From NCBI RefSeq assembly GCF_032362555.1, contig NC_083508.1:3253001-3317000 (forward strand): a stretch of 64,000 bases of DNA, in the 5' to 3' direction. The notes under the pieces are model-generated. The model was not told the origin of the DNA and searched no databases. It saw only the letters and a list, made by a program, of their open reading frames with translations. Numbering within the stretch: position 1 is the first letter of the stretch; each line of letters starts with the position of its first letter. Position numbers and translations under genes: made by a program. Positions 49,797 to 60,700 of the stretch are shown here, in pieces. The DNA comes from Amyelois transitella (Eukaryota; Arthropoda; Insecta; Lepidoptera; Pyralidae).

Positions 49797-52700
49797 ATGG
49801 GTACTAAAGGTGAGGAAAGTTTTCCTCTAGAAATACGGCGATTAAATGAAAAGGAGCAAGCTGAAGTGTCGAAAGACATAGAAGGAGGTTAGTGTGCTAA
49901 AATATTAGAAATCAAGAGCAGAATATATATTTTTCGGTATGCAGCAAAAAAAAAATGATTAAATTCAATGTTTTAAACATACGTCTTATATTCAATTCAA
50001 TTTATTGTCGTTTATATTACACGAAATCGACCGGATCTGACCTCAAATCCAACACCTTCCTTCTAGTGTGCGTTATCCTTTTACGAGTCCGCTAATAATC
50101 AAGATCCCGCAGGAAACTTAACCCAGCTTGGATCACAATAGTCATTACCATTAGTCATATCCAAATATCTAAATAGCAAAATCTCAAGGATCACAATAGC
50201 AAAATCCCTCATAAAATATAACTTAATATTGATCCTACTGTTGCCAGGTTTTATGAAGCACTGCTTTCGTGTCGGTCCGCAAGGTTATTTCTTTTCGGAT
50301 CCCTTTGAACCCCTCATTCCACAAATATACAACTTGGAGCTTCGAGCTGACGATGTCTTTATTGCAACTTTCCCAAAGGCAGGTGAGTACACTTTTATTC
50401 CTTCATTATTTGAACCTACCTAACCCTACCTATTTCGTGTTAAGTAGTTTAGTAATGATTAAAGCACGTAAGTAGGTTACTATTTTTGGTAAGGTTTAAG
50501 TATTAACTTATTTTTAAAATAGCTCCCTGTCTCTTTTTTATATAAATTTAAAAAGTTCTTATACCTAATGAGACTGAATAAATTAAATAACTATTATTTC
50601 AGGCACAACCTGGACCCAAGAATTGGTGTGGTTGGTTGCCAACGAATTGGATTACGACACCGCCAAAAGAGTCCCTCTCACGGTGCGATGCCCATTTTTA
50701 GAGTAAGTGAATGAATGAAATTAAGCTCAGACAATAGAGAAGACCAAGCTCTAATTAAAGCTTTAACAAATCATTTGTAAGCTGGTAGTATTTTATAAGA
50801 CCTTTAAATTTCTGGACAGCTCTTAAACTAAAAAGTTTGTTCCTACTTAAAACAATACAAAGAACTTTCTTTTTCAGTATTTAAGTGGTTGTAAATCAAC
50901 GTATCCATCTCACAGTCACAGTCTATTAACTCCATAAGACTTTTGACGTGGTGAGGAAAAGTATCTTTATGTGAACGGAATGTGCGGGCGAAACATCCTC
51001 CTTTCACATTCACACTTAATACAAAACAACTAAAACATATGTGATGCTTGTGGAATTTAAACCCACCATTTCATGTCGTTAAGGTACACTAAGCGTAAGC
51101 ACGTTGATGTTAGAAAAACTGGTGATGCATTAAAACATGCATAAATAATGCATAAAGATGAAAAGTTTAATTTAATTTCAGATTTTCAGTATTTTCCCAC
51201 AACGATGTCGGACAGGCTCTGATAAAACAAGCATGCGAAGTAGATAAAACTAAATATGAAATTGCCAAAAATTTAAAGAAAAATGGTATCGAAGTGGCTA
51301 ATGAATTGCCGTCTCCGAGATTTATAAAGACTCATCAACCCTTCTCGTTGCTTCCTCCAGACCTTCTCGAGAAGACCAAGGTGGTGTATACTGCCAGGGA
51401 CCCGAGAGATGTCGTAGTCTCATACTATCATCATCAGAAATTCATGCCGATTTACGGTTACAAGGGAGAGTTCAAAGATTTTTGGAAACTATTTAAAAAA
51501 GATATGCGTAAGTAACCTCTCTACAATTATAACTAAAATTTGTTGGCAAAAAGGTTACTTATTGCACAAACGATATAAAAAGTCATTGACATTCTGCATA
51601 ATGATAGAGTGGTGAAGGTATCGCTGCTAGTAGGATAGATATTTCTGATTTGCTTGCAATCATATGAAAAGTGCCTAATATAATATAATACGATAAATCT
51701 TTTTTAGTTGACTGGACACCATTTTTCTCGCATTTTAGAGAGGCATGGGAATTGAGAAATCATCCTAATTTGTTGTTCCTGTTCTATGAAGAACTTTCAA
51801 AGGTGAGTTGTTTGTGGGGAATGAAAGTTAATTAAAGAAATATTTTAAGGCGAGTGTAGGAAAGTTGGAAGGGGAAGGCTTAGACGAGTGTAGGTAGACC
51901 TTGATCTAATTGAAGACAAGTGAAAGGTTGAGAGTACCCTAAACCGACAAACTTCCATGGAAATATTGATAACTTTTAGATGAATCAAAATAAGTAAGTT
52001 TGCAGTGCAGGGATCAAGGCAAGTGGAAAGATGTAATTTCTGCCTCCTCCTTCTTCTGGTTATAGTCCCAGTATACTCCCTCACTATTCTGGAGAGGAGC
52101 GGGGGGTACACGCTTGACCACAGATCCTGGATTGGGCGAGTCCGATTTTTACATGAAGCGACTCCCATATGATCTCCGCAACCTTTGTCAGCGGAACCAA
52201 AACCTAAACCAGTGTGCTGGTTTTCTTACGATGTTTTCTCTCACCGTAAAATTATCGTTAGGTATTCAAACTGACGTCGGTACTTATATAAAAATAGTTT
52301 ACAAGCTCCCCTCTCTGCCTTTTACTCAGGACATGCCTGGTGTCATTCGCCGTGTGGCCAAGTTTCTGGGCAAGACTGTGACAGAAGAACAGATTAGCGG
52401 GCTTTGTGAACATCTCAAATTCGAGAATTTCAGAAAGAACAAGTCTGTCAATTATGAGGTCCTAGGAGAACTGGGATTTATCAAAAAGGGGGAGCATTTT
52501 GTTAGAAAAGGTAAAAACAATTTGAGAATCCTTTCGACTAGATATTTAATTAGGTTCATTTGCTTGCATTCAGGTTTATCTACTATATGTGTCCCTCCCT
52601 AAATTTTGGGCTAGCACTAGCAACCACTGCTTTACACACACACTATTTTAATGTACCCTTGTAGATTTTTCAAGACTTGGCTTTGTCTACACCGCGAGGG

Positions 52701-52879
52701 ACTTGTTACACTGGTATCAGGAAAAGTAATCCATCATCCTTTTCTTCTATTAAAATATGCGTTTTATGTCAGGTAAAACAGGTGGTTGGCGGGAATATTT
52801 CGACGAAGAGATGACAAAGGAAGCCGAAGAATGGATGGAGGAGGGGCTGAAGGGAATCGATTTCAAATTTAAATTCTAG
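49797..52879 (+). CDS. Cytosolic sulfotransferase A (SULT family)
   Basis: Transfers sulfate from PAPS to hydroxyl or amino groups of small molecules in the cytosol. Seven exons: 49797-49887, 50248-50382, 50603-50702, 51182-51507, 51708-51802, 52330-52510 and 52773-52879, giving 344 residues, a little longer than the usual 290-300 of vertebrate SULTs but normal for insects. The start opens FPLEIRRLNEKEQAE, the usual N-terminal region. PAPS 5'-phosphosulfate loop: FPKAGTTW with K74. Catalytic His in RFIKTHQPF is H160. 3'-phosphate site: VVYTARDPRDVVVSYYH (R181, S189). C-terminal RKGKTGGW, residues 308-315, is the last PAPS-binding motif. All key residues are present, so it is probably active. 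Intron 5 holds a LINE and SINE fragment. Poly(A) signal at 52935. Substrate unknown. Confidence 0.95.
51838..52228. mobile_element. LINE and SINE fragments inside intron 5
   Basis: 51838-52040 on the plus strand matches the LINE 3' end (gaaggcttagacgagtgtag, gcaagtggaaagatgtaatt). 52044-52228 matches the tRNA-derived SINE of 9356-9683 in reverse, including its (GAA)-type tail at 52044 and the catggatcctggattggg-type block at 52120-52140. Confidence 0.7.
52600..52705 (+). mobile_element. SINE-like scrap in intron 6
   Basis: Contains gggctagcactagcaaccac, caagacttggctttgtctac and ccgcgaggga, the central and 3' blocks of the SINE-like family, without its tail. Confidence 0.5.
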
Positions 52880-53030
52880 AAAGCTTGTCAACTTGTTTTT
52901 TTAATACTTTCAATATATGAATTATCTGTATCCTAATAAAAAGTAAAATAACTGAAAAACAAAAAAAAAATTAAAAATAAGAACCTACGAAAGTCTCATT
53001 TCTCCACTCAGCTGTCTGGCATGGTGGTCC

Positions 53031-53073
53031 TTAAAACAATATTAAACCTGTGAAAGGTTTAATATCGTTTTAA
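53031..53073. repeat. 19-bp-arm inverted repeat, one mismatch
   Basis: Arms 53031-53049 and 53055-53073 pair over 19 bp with one mismatch and a 5-nt loop. Located between the convergent 3' ends of sulfotransferases A and B. Confidence 0.85.
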
Positions 53074-53604
53074 TTACAAACAACCCATTCTTTTTAAGCT
53101 TAAATAATATTGTTATATCAATTCCTACAATGGTTTTTATTTCAATAAATTTATTTTTACTTTGGTTTTTTTCAAAATTACTTTTGGTTTATTAAATAAA
53201 ATTATATTTATTAATCAAAATTCTAATAAACATTTAAGAGTTTTTAAGTCACAGAGAATTAAAGTCACAGCACTAAAAGTAATAAATACTTAACTTTCTC
53301 TGAATAACACAATGTATCAAATCATCACTCACATTGTAGTCATAGATATCAACTTCCTTCAAAATAACTTCCTCGAATTGCAGGAAAACGGAACACATAA
53401 AAAATGATTTACTCGTATTATACAGGTAACAACTATAGCAAAGTTTAATTTCGGATATCCTGTTCCTAAAACCTTTCTATAGTTATGGCTGATCTCCAAG
53501 TGCAATTTATAGCATCTGTTTAAACTACTCGTATTACTACAGAATTTAACATTTTTACTGGTCAGTAAATTAAACACTGGTCGCAAAACGTGATATTCAA
53601 CTAA

Positions 53605-53640
53605 TCTTTCGTTGGGAACCAGAGGTCGGTGTCACAAAGA
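53605..53640 (-). repeat. Diverged duplicate of the last coding bases of gene B
   Basis: The plus strand reads gttgggaaccagaggtcggt near 53608 and gttgggaaccgaaggtcggt near 53661, 51-53 bp apart. The second is the coding end of sulfotransferase B (DTDLRFPTKD); the first is a non-coding copy in its 3' untranslated region. Confidence 0.75.
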
Positions 53641-53652
53641 TGCATATTTTTT

Positions 53653-56270
53653 TTAGTCCTTTGTTGGGAACCGAAGGTCGGTGTCCCGAAGGTTCTCCTG
53701 CATCCAGCGCTCCGCCTGAAGCGTCATATCGTAATCGAAGTAAGCGCGCCAGCCTCCCGCTTTACCTGAAAGAATATATCACAAAATGTCGGGCATACAA
53801 TATGGACAAAGTAAGAACTTAACGAAAATCGATATTTCTTAAAAGAAAAAGATAATAGATAAGATAAATGGACCACTCTTATGCCCTTCAAAATCTTGCT
53901 TTTAAAATTATTTGGAAGAGACTTCAGTGTCATAATGCACAGACATATAAATTAGAATAAGCAATGACCTTATGTGTAAAAGCTTCACGCATCTCAATTC
54001 CATCATTAAACCGAACTTACTTACACCTGAAGGTATCGGCTCTGTCTTCCCCGTGAGGGATAAAAACGTGATTATAATATGTATGGGTATGATCGATTCA
54101 AGTAGGTAGAAGTCTGAATACCTACCCTTCCTAATGAAATTTTCTGTTTTATTCGCAAATCCGATCTCTTGCATTTCCTCCGAATTGACGGACTTGTTCT
54201 TCCTAAAATTATCGATGTGCAGATGATCGCACAGCTTGCTAACCTGCTCTTCCGACACCGGCTTCTGTAGGAATTTAGCGACACGTCGGACGGCTGCAGG
54301 TAAATCCTGAAAAAGCGAATTACTTACATTTCAAAACTTTCTATGACTTTATAATTTCGTTTGTTTTGTAGGGTAGGTAGTATACACACACAAACCTTAT
54401 ATAGTTCTTCGTAAAATAAGAATAACAAGTTGGGGTGACCCCTCTTGGCCCAAGCTTCTTTGACATGAGCGAAATATGGACACCAGTCGACTGAAAGAAC
54501 AAAATATCTCTATGAAACCTCCAATGCCAAGGGTTCGTAAATTATTCGTAAAAAAAAAACTTACATCCATCCTTCAAGAAAATCTGCCAGAATTCTGGGA
54601 AATCGCCCTGGAAATTTTTCAGTTTGAATAGTTTGCTGTGATGGTAGTACGACACGGCCACATCCCTGGGATCTCTAGCCACGTAGACCACCTTCACGGT
54701 ATCCAGAAGGCTGGGTGGTAGCATTGAAAATGGCAAATGTGTCTTGATGAATCGGGGCGACGGAAGTTTGGCTACGACTTCCATCATTGGGACACTAAAC
54801 ATCTTCATGACCGCTTCGTTGACTGCGGAGTCACCCTTCACCTGGTCACGCGCCCACTGCACCACTTTTGGATCGCTCAGCATCATTGGTAATCTGTAGA
54901 CGTAATAAGAAATATTGCAGTAGCAACAAAGAAACCTGCGTGAGGTACCAGTAAATAATATTGTAGCATGTACAACACGTAGTACATATTCAGCGAGGTT
55001 AACCCAATTCTCACAATTTACCTTAGTATATAAGCTGTGGATTAAACTTTATTATTCATGCATTTCATAAATTCACATATTATTAACCAGTCTTTGTGGT
55101 TAAATTTACCATCGCCACAAGAAAGAACATCCTCTCAATTGAAACATGGCGTCGCGTCGTGGAAGATCGTCGCGCGCGCAATGTTAGACGCGATAATTAA
55201 AGTTTGCTATTTAGCACTTCTTATCAAATTGTATAATAGTAAACTTTTTTGATTTAGTTTTGCTCGGGGGTTCCTTTTCGTTGCAAAAATAACAGCCTAT
55301 AGGTACTGAATATAGATGGCGGTAAGTAGTCATATCATAGGTACTTACTACCGATGTACCACTGCTTAATAGTTCTTACCCGAATGACACTTACTCAATA
55401 AAAGGAAATCTTTCTTTCAGGAATATTTTCGCTGCAGTTTCGTAATCAAAGTTATTTCCTATTAACCAAACAAGTTCTTGGGTCCAAGTCGTTCCTGAAA
55501 GTAACATTTGTAGTAAGATCCTACAAAAATAGTTATAGAGGAAAAAAGCTTAAGAAACAATGTACTTTTTACAGTGACGTATAGACAGAAGTTAAAAATT
55601 TTCCTACTTAGTTGGTATTTTTTATAGGTATTAACAGAAATATTAAAAAACTCAGACTATGATGAGCTATGCCTACTTCCAAAGCGGGGTAGACAGAGTC
55701 TCAATCTGCTGCGCAAAATGTAAACTTCGAAAAAAATATCTTTAGGAATATAAATATTTTACATAAAATATCTAATTAGAAGGTGGCAAAATACCTGATT
55801 TGGGAAAGGTGGCTACAAAAACATCATCCGGTCGCAATTCCATGTTGTACAATTTCATACATTCATTTCTAAATCCCGAAGGAAAGATATATTTCTGAGG
55901 GCCCACTTGTATGTAGTCCATTGGAGCACCTAAAAGATTAAACACTTAGATAAATTAAGTATATTTACTATCTTAACAAAAAAAATCATTAATAAAATTG
56001 CTATTCCTTTCCTTGTGAGATTGTACACGAGGGCCGCGTAGGGCTCAAAGAGGATTGTATCTACTTAGTTCCTACTTAAATATGAATGCGAAGGTACGTT
56101 AAAACGATCCCATCCATAATAACTTCTTCAGTAAGTGAAAGGTGTTCAAATATTACGGTCACGCAATTAAAAAATAAATTTAAAAATGTACCATTAGAGT
56201 ATTTTCGAATCTCCGCCACTAATTCCGGGGGAGCATCCCTGATTTCCAAAGGGTAGCTTTTTTCAGTCAT
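53653..56270 (-). CDS. Cytosolic sulfotransferase B (SULT family)
   Basis: Minus strand, seven exons: 56192-56270, 55795-55929, 55395-55494, 54565-54893, 54396-54490, 54126-54306 and 53653-53765, giving 343 residues. Exon sizes 135, 100, 95 and 181 and all intron phases equal those of gene A. The start MTEKSYPLEIRDAPPE is the usual SULT N-terminus. PAPS loop FPKSGTTW (K70), catalytic His H157 in RFIKTHLPF, 3'-phosphate site YVARDPRDVAVSYYH (R178, S186), and C-terminal RKGKAGGW (residues 305-312). Exon 4 is the most different part, as expected for the substrate-binding loop. It converges with gene A and diverges from gene C. Probably active; substrate unknown. Confidence 0.95.
54015..54095 (+). 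mobile_element. SINE-like 3'-end scrap in gene B intron 6
   Basis: The segment gtatcggctctgtcttcccc, then gagggataaaaacgtgatta and tatgtatggg, matches the family's 3' 70 bp. Short and diverged. Confidence 0.6.
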
Positions 56271-57728
56271 GGCGGATACGTTAACACTGTGTGAGCCTAT
56301 ATCACAAACAGAATTATGGACAATAGTAATGTACCGGAACCAATAGTCTGATGTTTATGTTTTTAAATCAAATGGAAATTGCCTACAAAGATATGGGGAT
56401 GTCGTAAACTGCTGGAGGTATCTTAGATATGGCCGATATATCTTTTATCGAATGATAAACAAATTTGTGTTAATGAGGAAAATTTTTTAGTCTATTCGAC
56501 GGCTAGTGCTGTTGCACTAAAGGTGTATAACTAAATAAACACTAGTTTCTGTCTAGTCTGGGACTACAAAACCAAGCAAGCAAGATTTAACTTGTTTCTT
56601 TTTACAAACATACCTACCTACCTGCCTCAGTCACCCTAGCTTATACTGTAGGCGTGCGCTTATTCTACAAGGGTAGGCTGTAACTATAAATTTGTACTAG
56701 CTTCGATCCTTAGAAATTACTCCAGCTCCCTCCACACTCATAAAAAGAGTACTTTTCATAGATTGGCGACGATGGGTATGGTTTTTCATGACAACCTTTG
56801 GTCAATTCTCCAGAAATCGAAAAAGTTGTGAATGCAGATTAAAAGTGCATACCTTGCACAGAATTTGACTCTATATGGAGTTCTATATTAATTTTATTCT
56901 CTCCCCTTTTGTAAAGAGTAGGACAGCATAAAAAAGGAATGTTTAAGTTTACAGTGAATAGCTAACCCTCGGTTGGCTCTCAAAGAAATGGTTCTTGGTG
57001 TGTATTGATTACATTACCCTCAAAATTATGTTCAAATTTACCCAGGTCGATAATGCATAATTTTTAAATGTTCATGTTAAATAGGCACATAAAATACTAC
57101 ATAGGTACATGAAAATATGATAATCTAACATTTAATAGTCTGATTATTTTTGTAGAGCAACCGAACGTCTGCAAGTTTGTACTCCGCGTTTATCAGGCGC
57201 GTATTAACTTATTGTAGACTTTCGAAAAGAAGGGTTCTATCTCTATAATTTTATCATCAATCAAAAAAAATATTGTGTTCTGCACGCGTAAGCTTAGCCC
57301 GGAAATTATTCCTATGGTAATGTCACATATTGTTCATAGAATTCTACACAAAAACTAATAACTACTTAGTACTTATCACAGATTTATTCTATATCTGTGG
57401 TACTTATTTCTATGAATGTGAAACGAAATTATAATACATCAAGAGATCTACTTAGTTATAAGTATTTTCAACCAAAATAAAACCGGCTATTAAGATGTGT
57501 GATTTACCCCTTTACTTTACAGCTCACTCGAGTGATAAAAAGAATATAAAGAAACACTCAACTTCATACATCAAATACAACATGCGGAATTATTATTGTT
57601 TATGCAGATTGTTTATATACAGTCATTCTCAAAGTCAGTACCTCACGCGACTGACGCAGGGCTGCGCGCGCGCACTTTCACGCCGACTGACACACATAAT
57701 TCAATTCGACGTAAATCATTCAATAAAC
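56271..57728. promoter_or_regulatory. Shared upstream region of sulfotransferases B and C
   Basis: About 1.46 kb separates the two divergent start codons. It must contain both promoters, unless upstream exons exist. I cannot identify individual sites. A LINE-like scrap lies at about 56635-56730 and a GC-richer stretch, tgcgcgcgcgcactttcacg, at about 57662, some 65 bp before the start of gene C, which may mark its transcription start area. Confidence 0.4.
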
Positions 57729-60700
57729 ATGGCCAATAAAAACGAGAATTACCCATGGGATATAGTGGATGTCCCACAGGAAACTGCTGAACATCTTATG
57801 AAGTACTTTACAGGTAATTTTGTAATTGAAAATATTATTTTAAATGTAAACGTATCTACGCATATAAGTAAGGTCATTGAAAAGTAGAGTAATTGGGTAG
57901 CATTCCGTCGTGAGAATTATTCTTCAAAATTTAATGATCCTTGGGTTTGGTGTACGGAATTTTGTGAGCAGATAAATTTCAAATTTCCGCAATGTGGCTA
58001 TACTTAGGTACTTTTCATTTAAGAAACGAAGAGAAAGATGATTTAAAAAAAACTTGTACCTAAAGACTTTATATCTGGCTTCAATTTTAACGGTAACTAC
58101 CAAATTATATGTCTTCTTCCGTGCCTGTTTCCTAAGTATTTGGAGATCGGCCTTCGTAATTCGGCGCCAAGACAGTCAATATTTATATGATCTGTTTTTT
58201 TCTTCAACTTGCTTTCATTACAAATGTTATAACTATTATAACTGGAGTTGAAAATTTATCAAGGTTTTAGTTCTTTTTTTCGAGTTTTTATCTTCGTAGT
58301 TACCTACTTACATACAGTAAATAATCTGTGCTGTAAAGCAATTTAACACACAAAAAGTTCTGTGATTCTTTTATTTCAGAAATATTTAGTTCTTAGACTA
58401 GTGACAATGTATTTATGACCGCTTATTGTGTCGTGGGCAAGTCATAAATATTAATAAGTACACCAAAACACAATAGATAAGTCATAAAATATAATGTGAT
58501 GGTTATATTTCTCTTCGCTATATCTTATACTAGCGACCCGCCCTGGTTTCGCACGGGTATAATTTATATATACAAACCTTCCTCTTGAATCATTATTAGT
58601 GATATGTTTTACAGAAACAAAGCAAGTAAATTAAATTTTTAATAGCGAATTTTTGCGCACTATCATTACTAAGTAACCTTTACACTCTCTTATTCTTCTC
58701 TTGCCATGTGCCGGCTGCTTTTCTTACCGTGCAGATTGCAAAAGTTGATCAGGAGAAAAAAAAAGCTTCTCATTTTAGGCTAAAAACCTGTTCATCTGTT
58801 CAGTTCATCCATTCATCTCACCATCTTTAACTTTAACTTGGCCTTAGAGTCTTGTAACTATATGGCTATGTCTGCCCTGTAAGAGATAGAAGTGACATTT
58901 GTTTGTTTGTTTAAATAATTCTTCCTATTTTATGATTTTCAAATTGACCTTCCAAAATGTTAATTTTATTGTAATGTTGCTGACCATTCGTTTAAGAAAT
59001 ATTTATTTTGGCTACACTATCGGCTAGACATAAATAAACAGAGTGGGACCAATAATAATGTTTGTTACTTATGATTGACCTAGAAACGTGTCAAACATGT
59101 AAAAGTATTTGATAAGGCAGAGTTTATTGAACTTATCAAAACATGTGCTTGATTTGGCGCTTATCTACCGAAAATCGTAGAACTTGGGTTTCATATACTT
59201 TTAATCATCAATCTTAATACTACCTACAATACTTACTCATTGTTATGCATTAGTGTGGTAATAAATAAATAAAATAAGTGTACAAAACAAATGAAAAACA
59301 TACAGTTGAATTGAGTGAGAACCTTTTGTTATATATTCTGCAAAAACCTCTAATGACGAGGTATGATATATATAGATGTGTGTATATTACCTCTACATTT
59401 TATTGAATTTCAAAAAGAAATAATCGATGCGAGGAAATCATTAGTTCTGCAAATTATTCCTCCACGGAAACGGAAATTTTCAAACGCTGCTAAGTAGTGT
59501 TTTATGAAAAACCGCCAAAAGTATATGTGCTCTACCTGCTAAGTCTACCAAGTTAGGTAGGTACTCTCTTTTTCAAATTGTAGGTAGATATGTATAGAAA
59601 AATAGTCTAACGATATTTAAATAGAATAAAAACTGATTGAAAATAAATATTACTTATTAAACGCATAATATAGGCGTCGGTAATATGCAATATCTGTGTG
59701 ACGGATAACGTAATTAAAATCAAACGCGGTAGAACCTTCGGATTCGGTCACGTCACGCGCGCCGTTCAAATTCAAACCGGTTACCTACCTATTATTGAAA
59801 ACCGAAGCAAAGTTAAATTGAATTGGTACTGTGTACATATGCCAAAATGAATCGTTTGATATTCATTTTGTTGTCTGTCATAAAAATTAATATAACTTTG
59901 TGGGTTATTTTTAGCAAACAAACGTAAATTCTATATAGGTAGGTATTAATAGGCTTTGTTTATCCTATTATGGATGATAACGGGGTAAAATGTATGAATT
60001 CCTCCCTTTAATATAAAGGTACCTTAGCATTAACATTTAAAGTCACACACATGCATTAACACAAATTATATTTCAGGCGAACTTACAGGCTTCGTTCGCA
60101 TAGGACCGAAAGGTTACTTCATGCCGAACAAGTTCAAACAAGAGGCTGCTAAAATCTACAACATGCCGCTAAGGAAGGATGACATATTCGTCGCGAGTTA
60201 TCCACGATCAGGTATTTCGGTTAGGGACATATCGTTTTATAACACCAAAAGATAATGCAGCTTGAAAATGTTTTCCTCTTGCCTAAAGTGAGCTGCATTC
60301 CTTATAGAAAAAATCTGACAATAATAAACATCAGTACTTACCTACTTAATTAGTTACGTAGCTAATTAAGGAAATTCCAGATTAGGTGTTTCGTAAATGT
60401 GCCTTGCCTGTTAAAAACCCCTTTTTTCTAACGAGAATATATTTTCACGCATCCTGAAAATATTTTCTAGCAAGCAAGACTTAAAAAAAAGCACTTTGTG
60501 GTCGAGGTCAGTTTTAAATGAAATGAAATATTCTTTATTTACTTGAAACATGGTACACATGGGTGTTAATAACCGTCCGATTGCATTCAGGTACTACCTG
60601 GACACAGGAGCTAGTCTGGATGGTGGCCAATGATTTAGATTATGCTACGTCAGATGCGATACCACTGACGGAGCGATACCCATTTCTAGAGTGAGTATTT

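Noticed and set aside
57495-57728. Upstream in-frame ATG of sulfotransferase C
   Set aside because: The extension lacks SULT features and the ATG at 57729 matches the N-terminal length of the paralogues.
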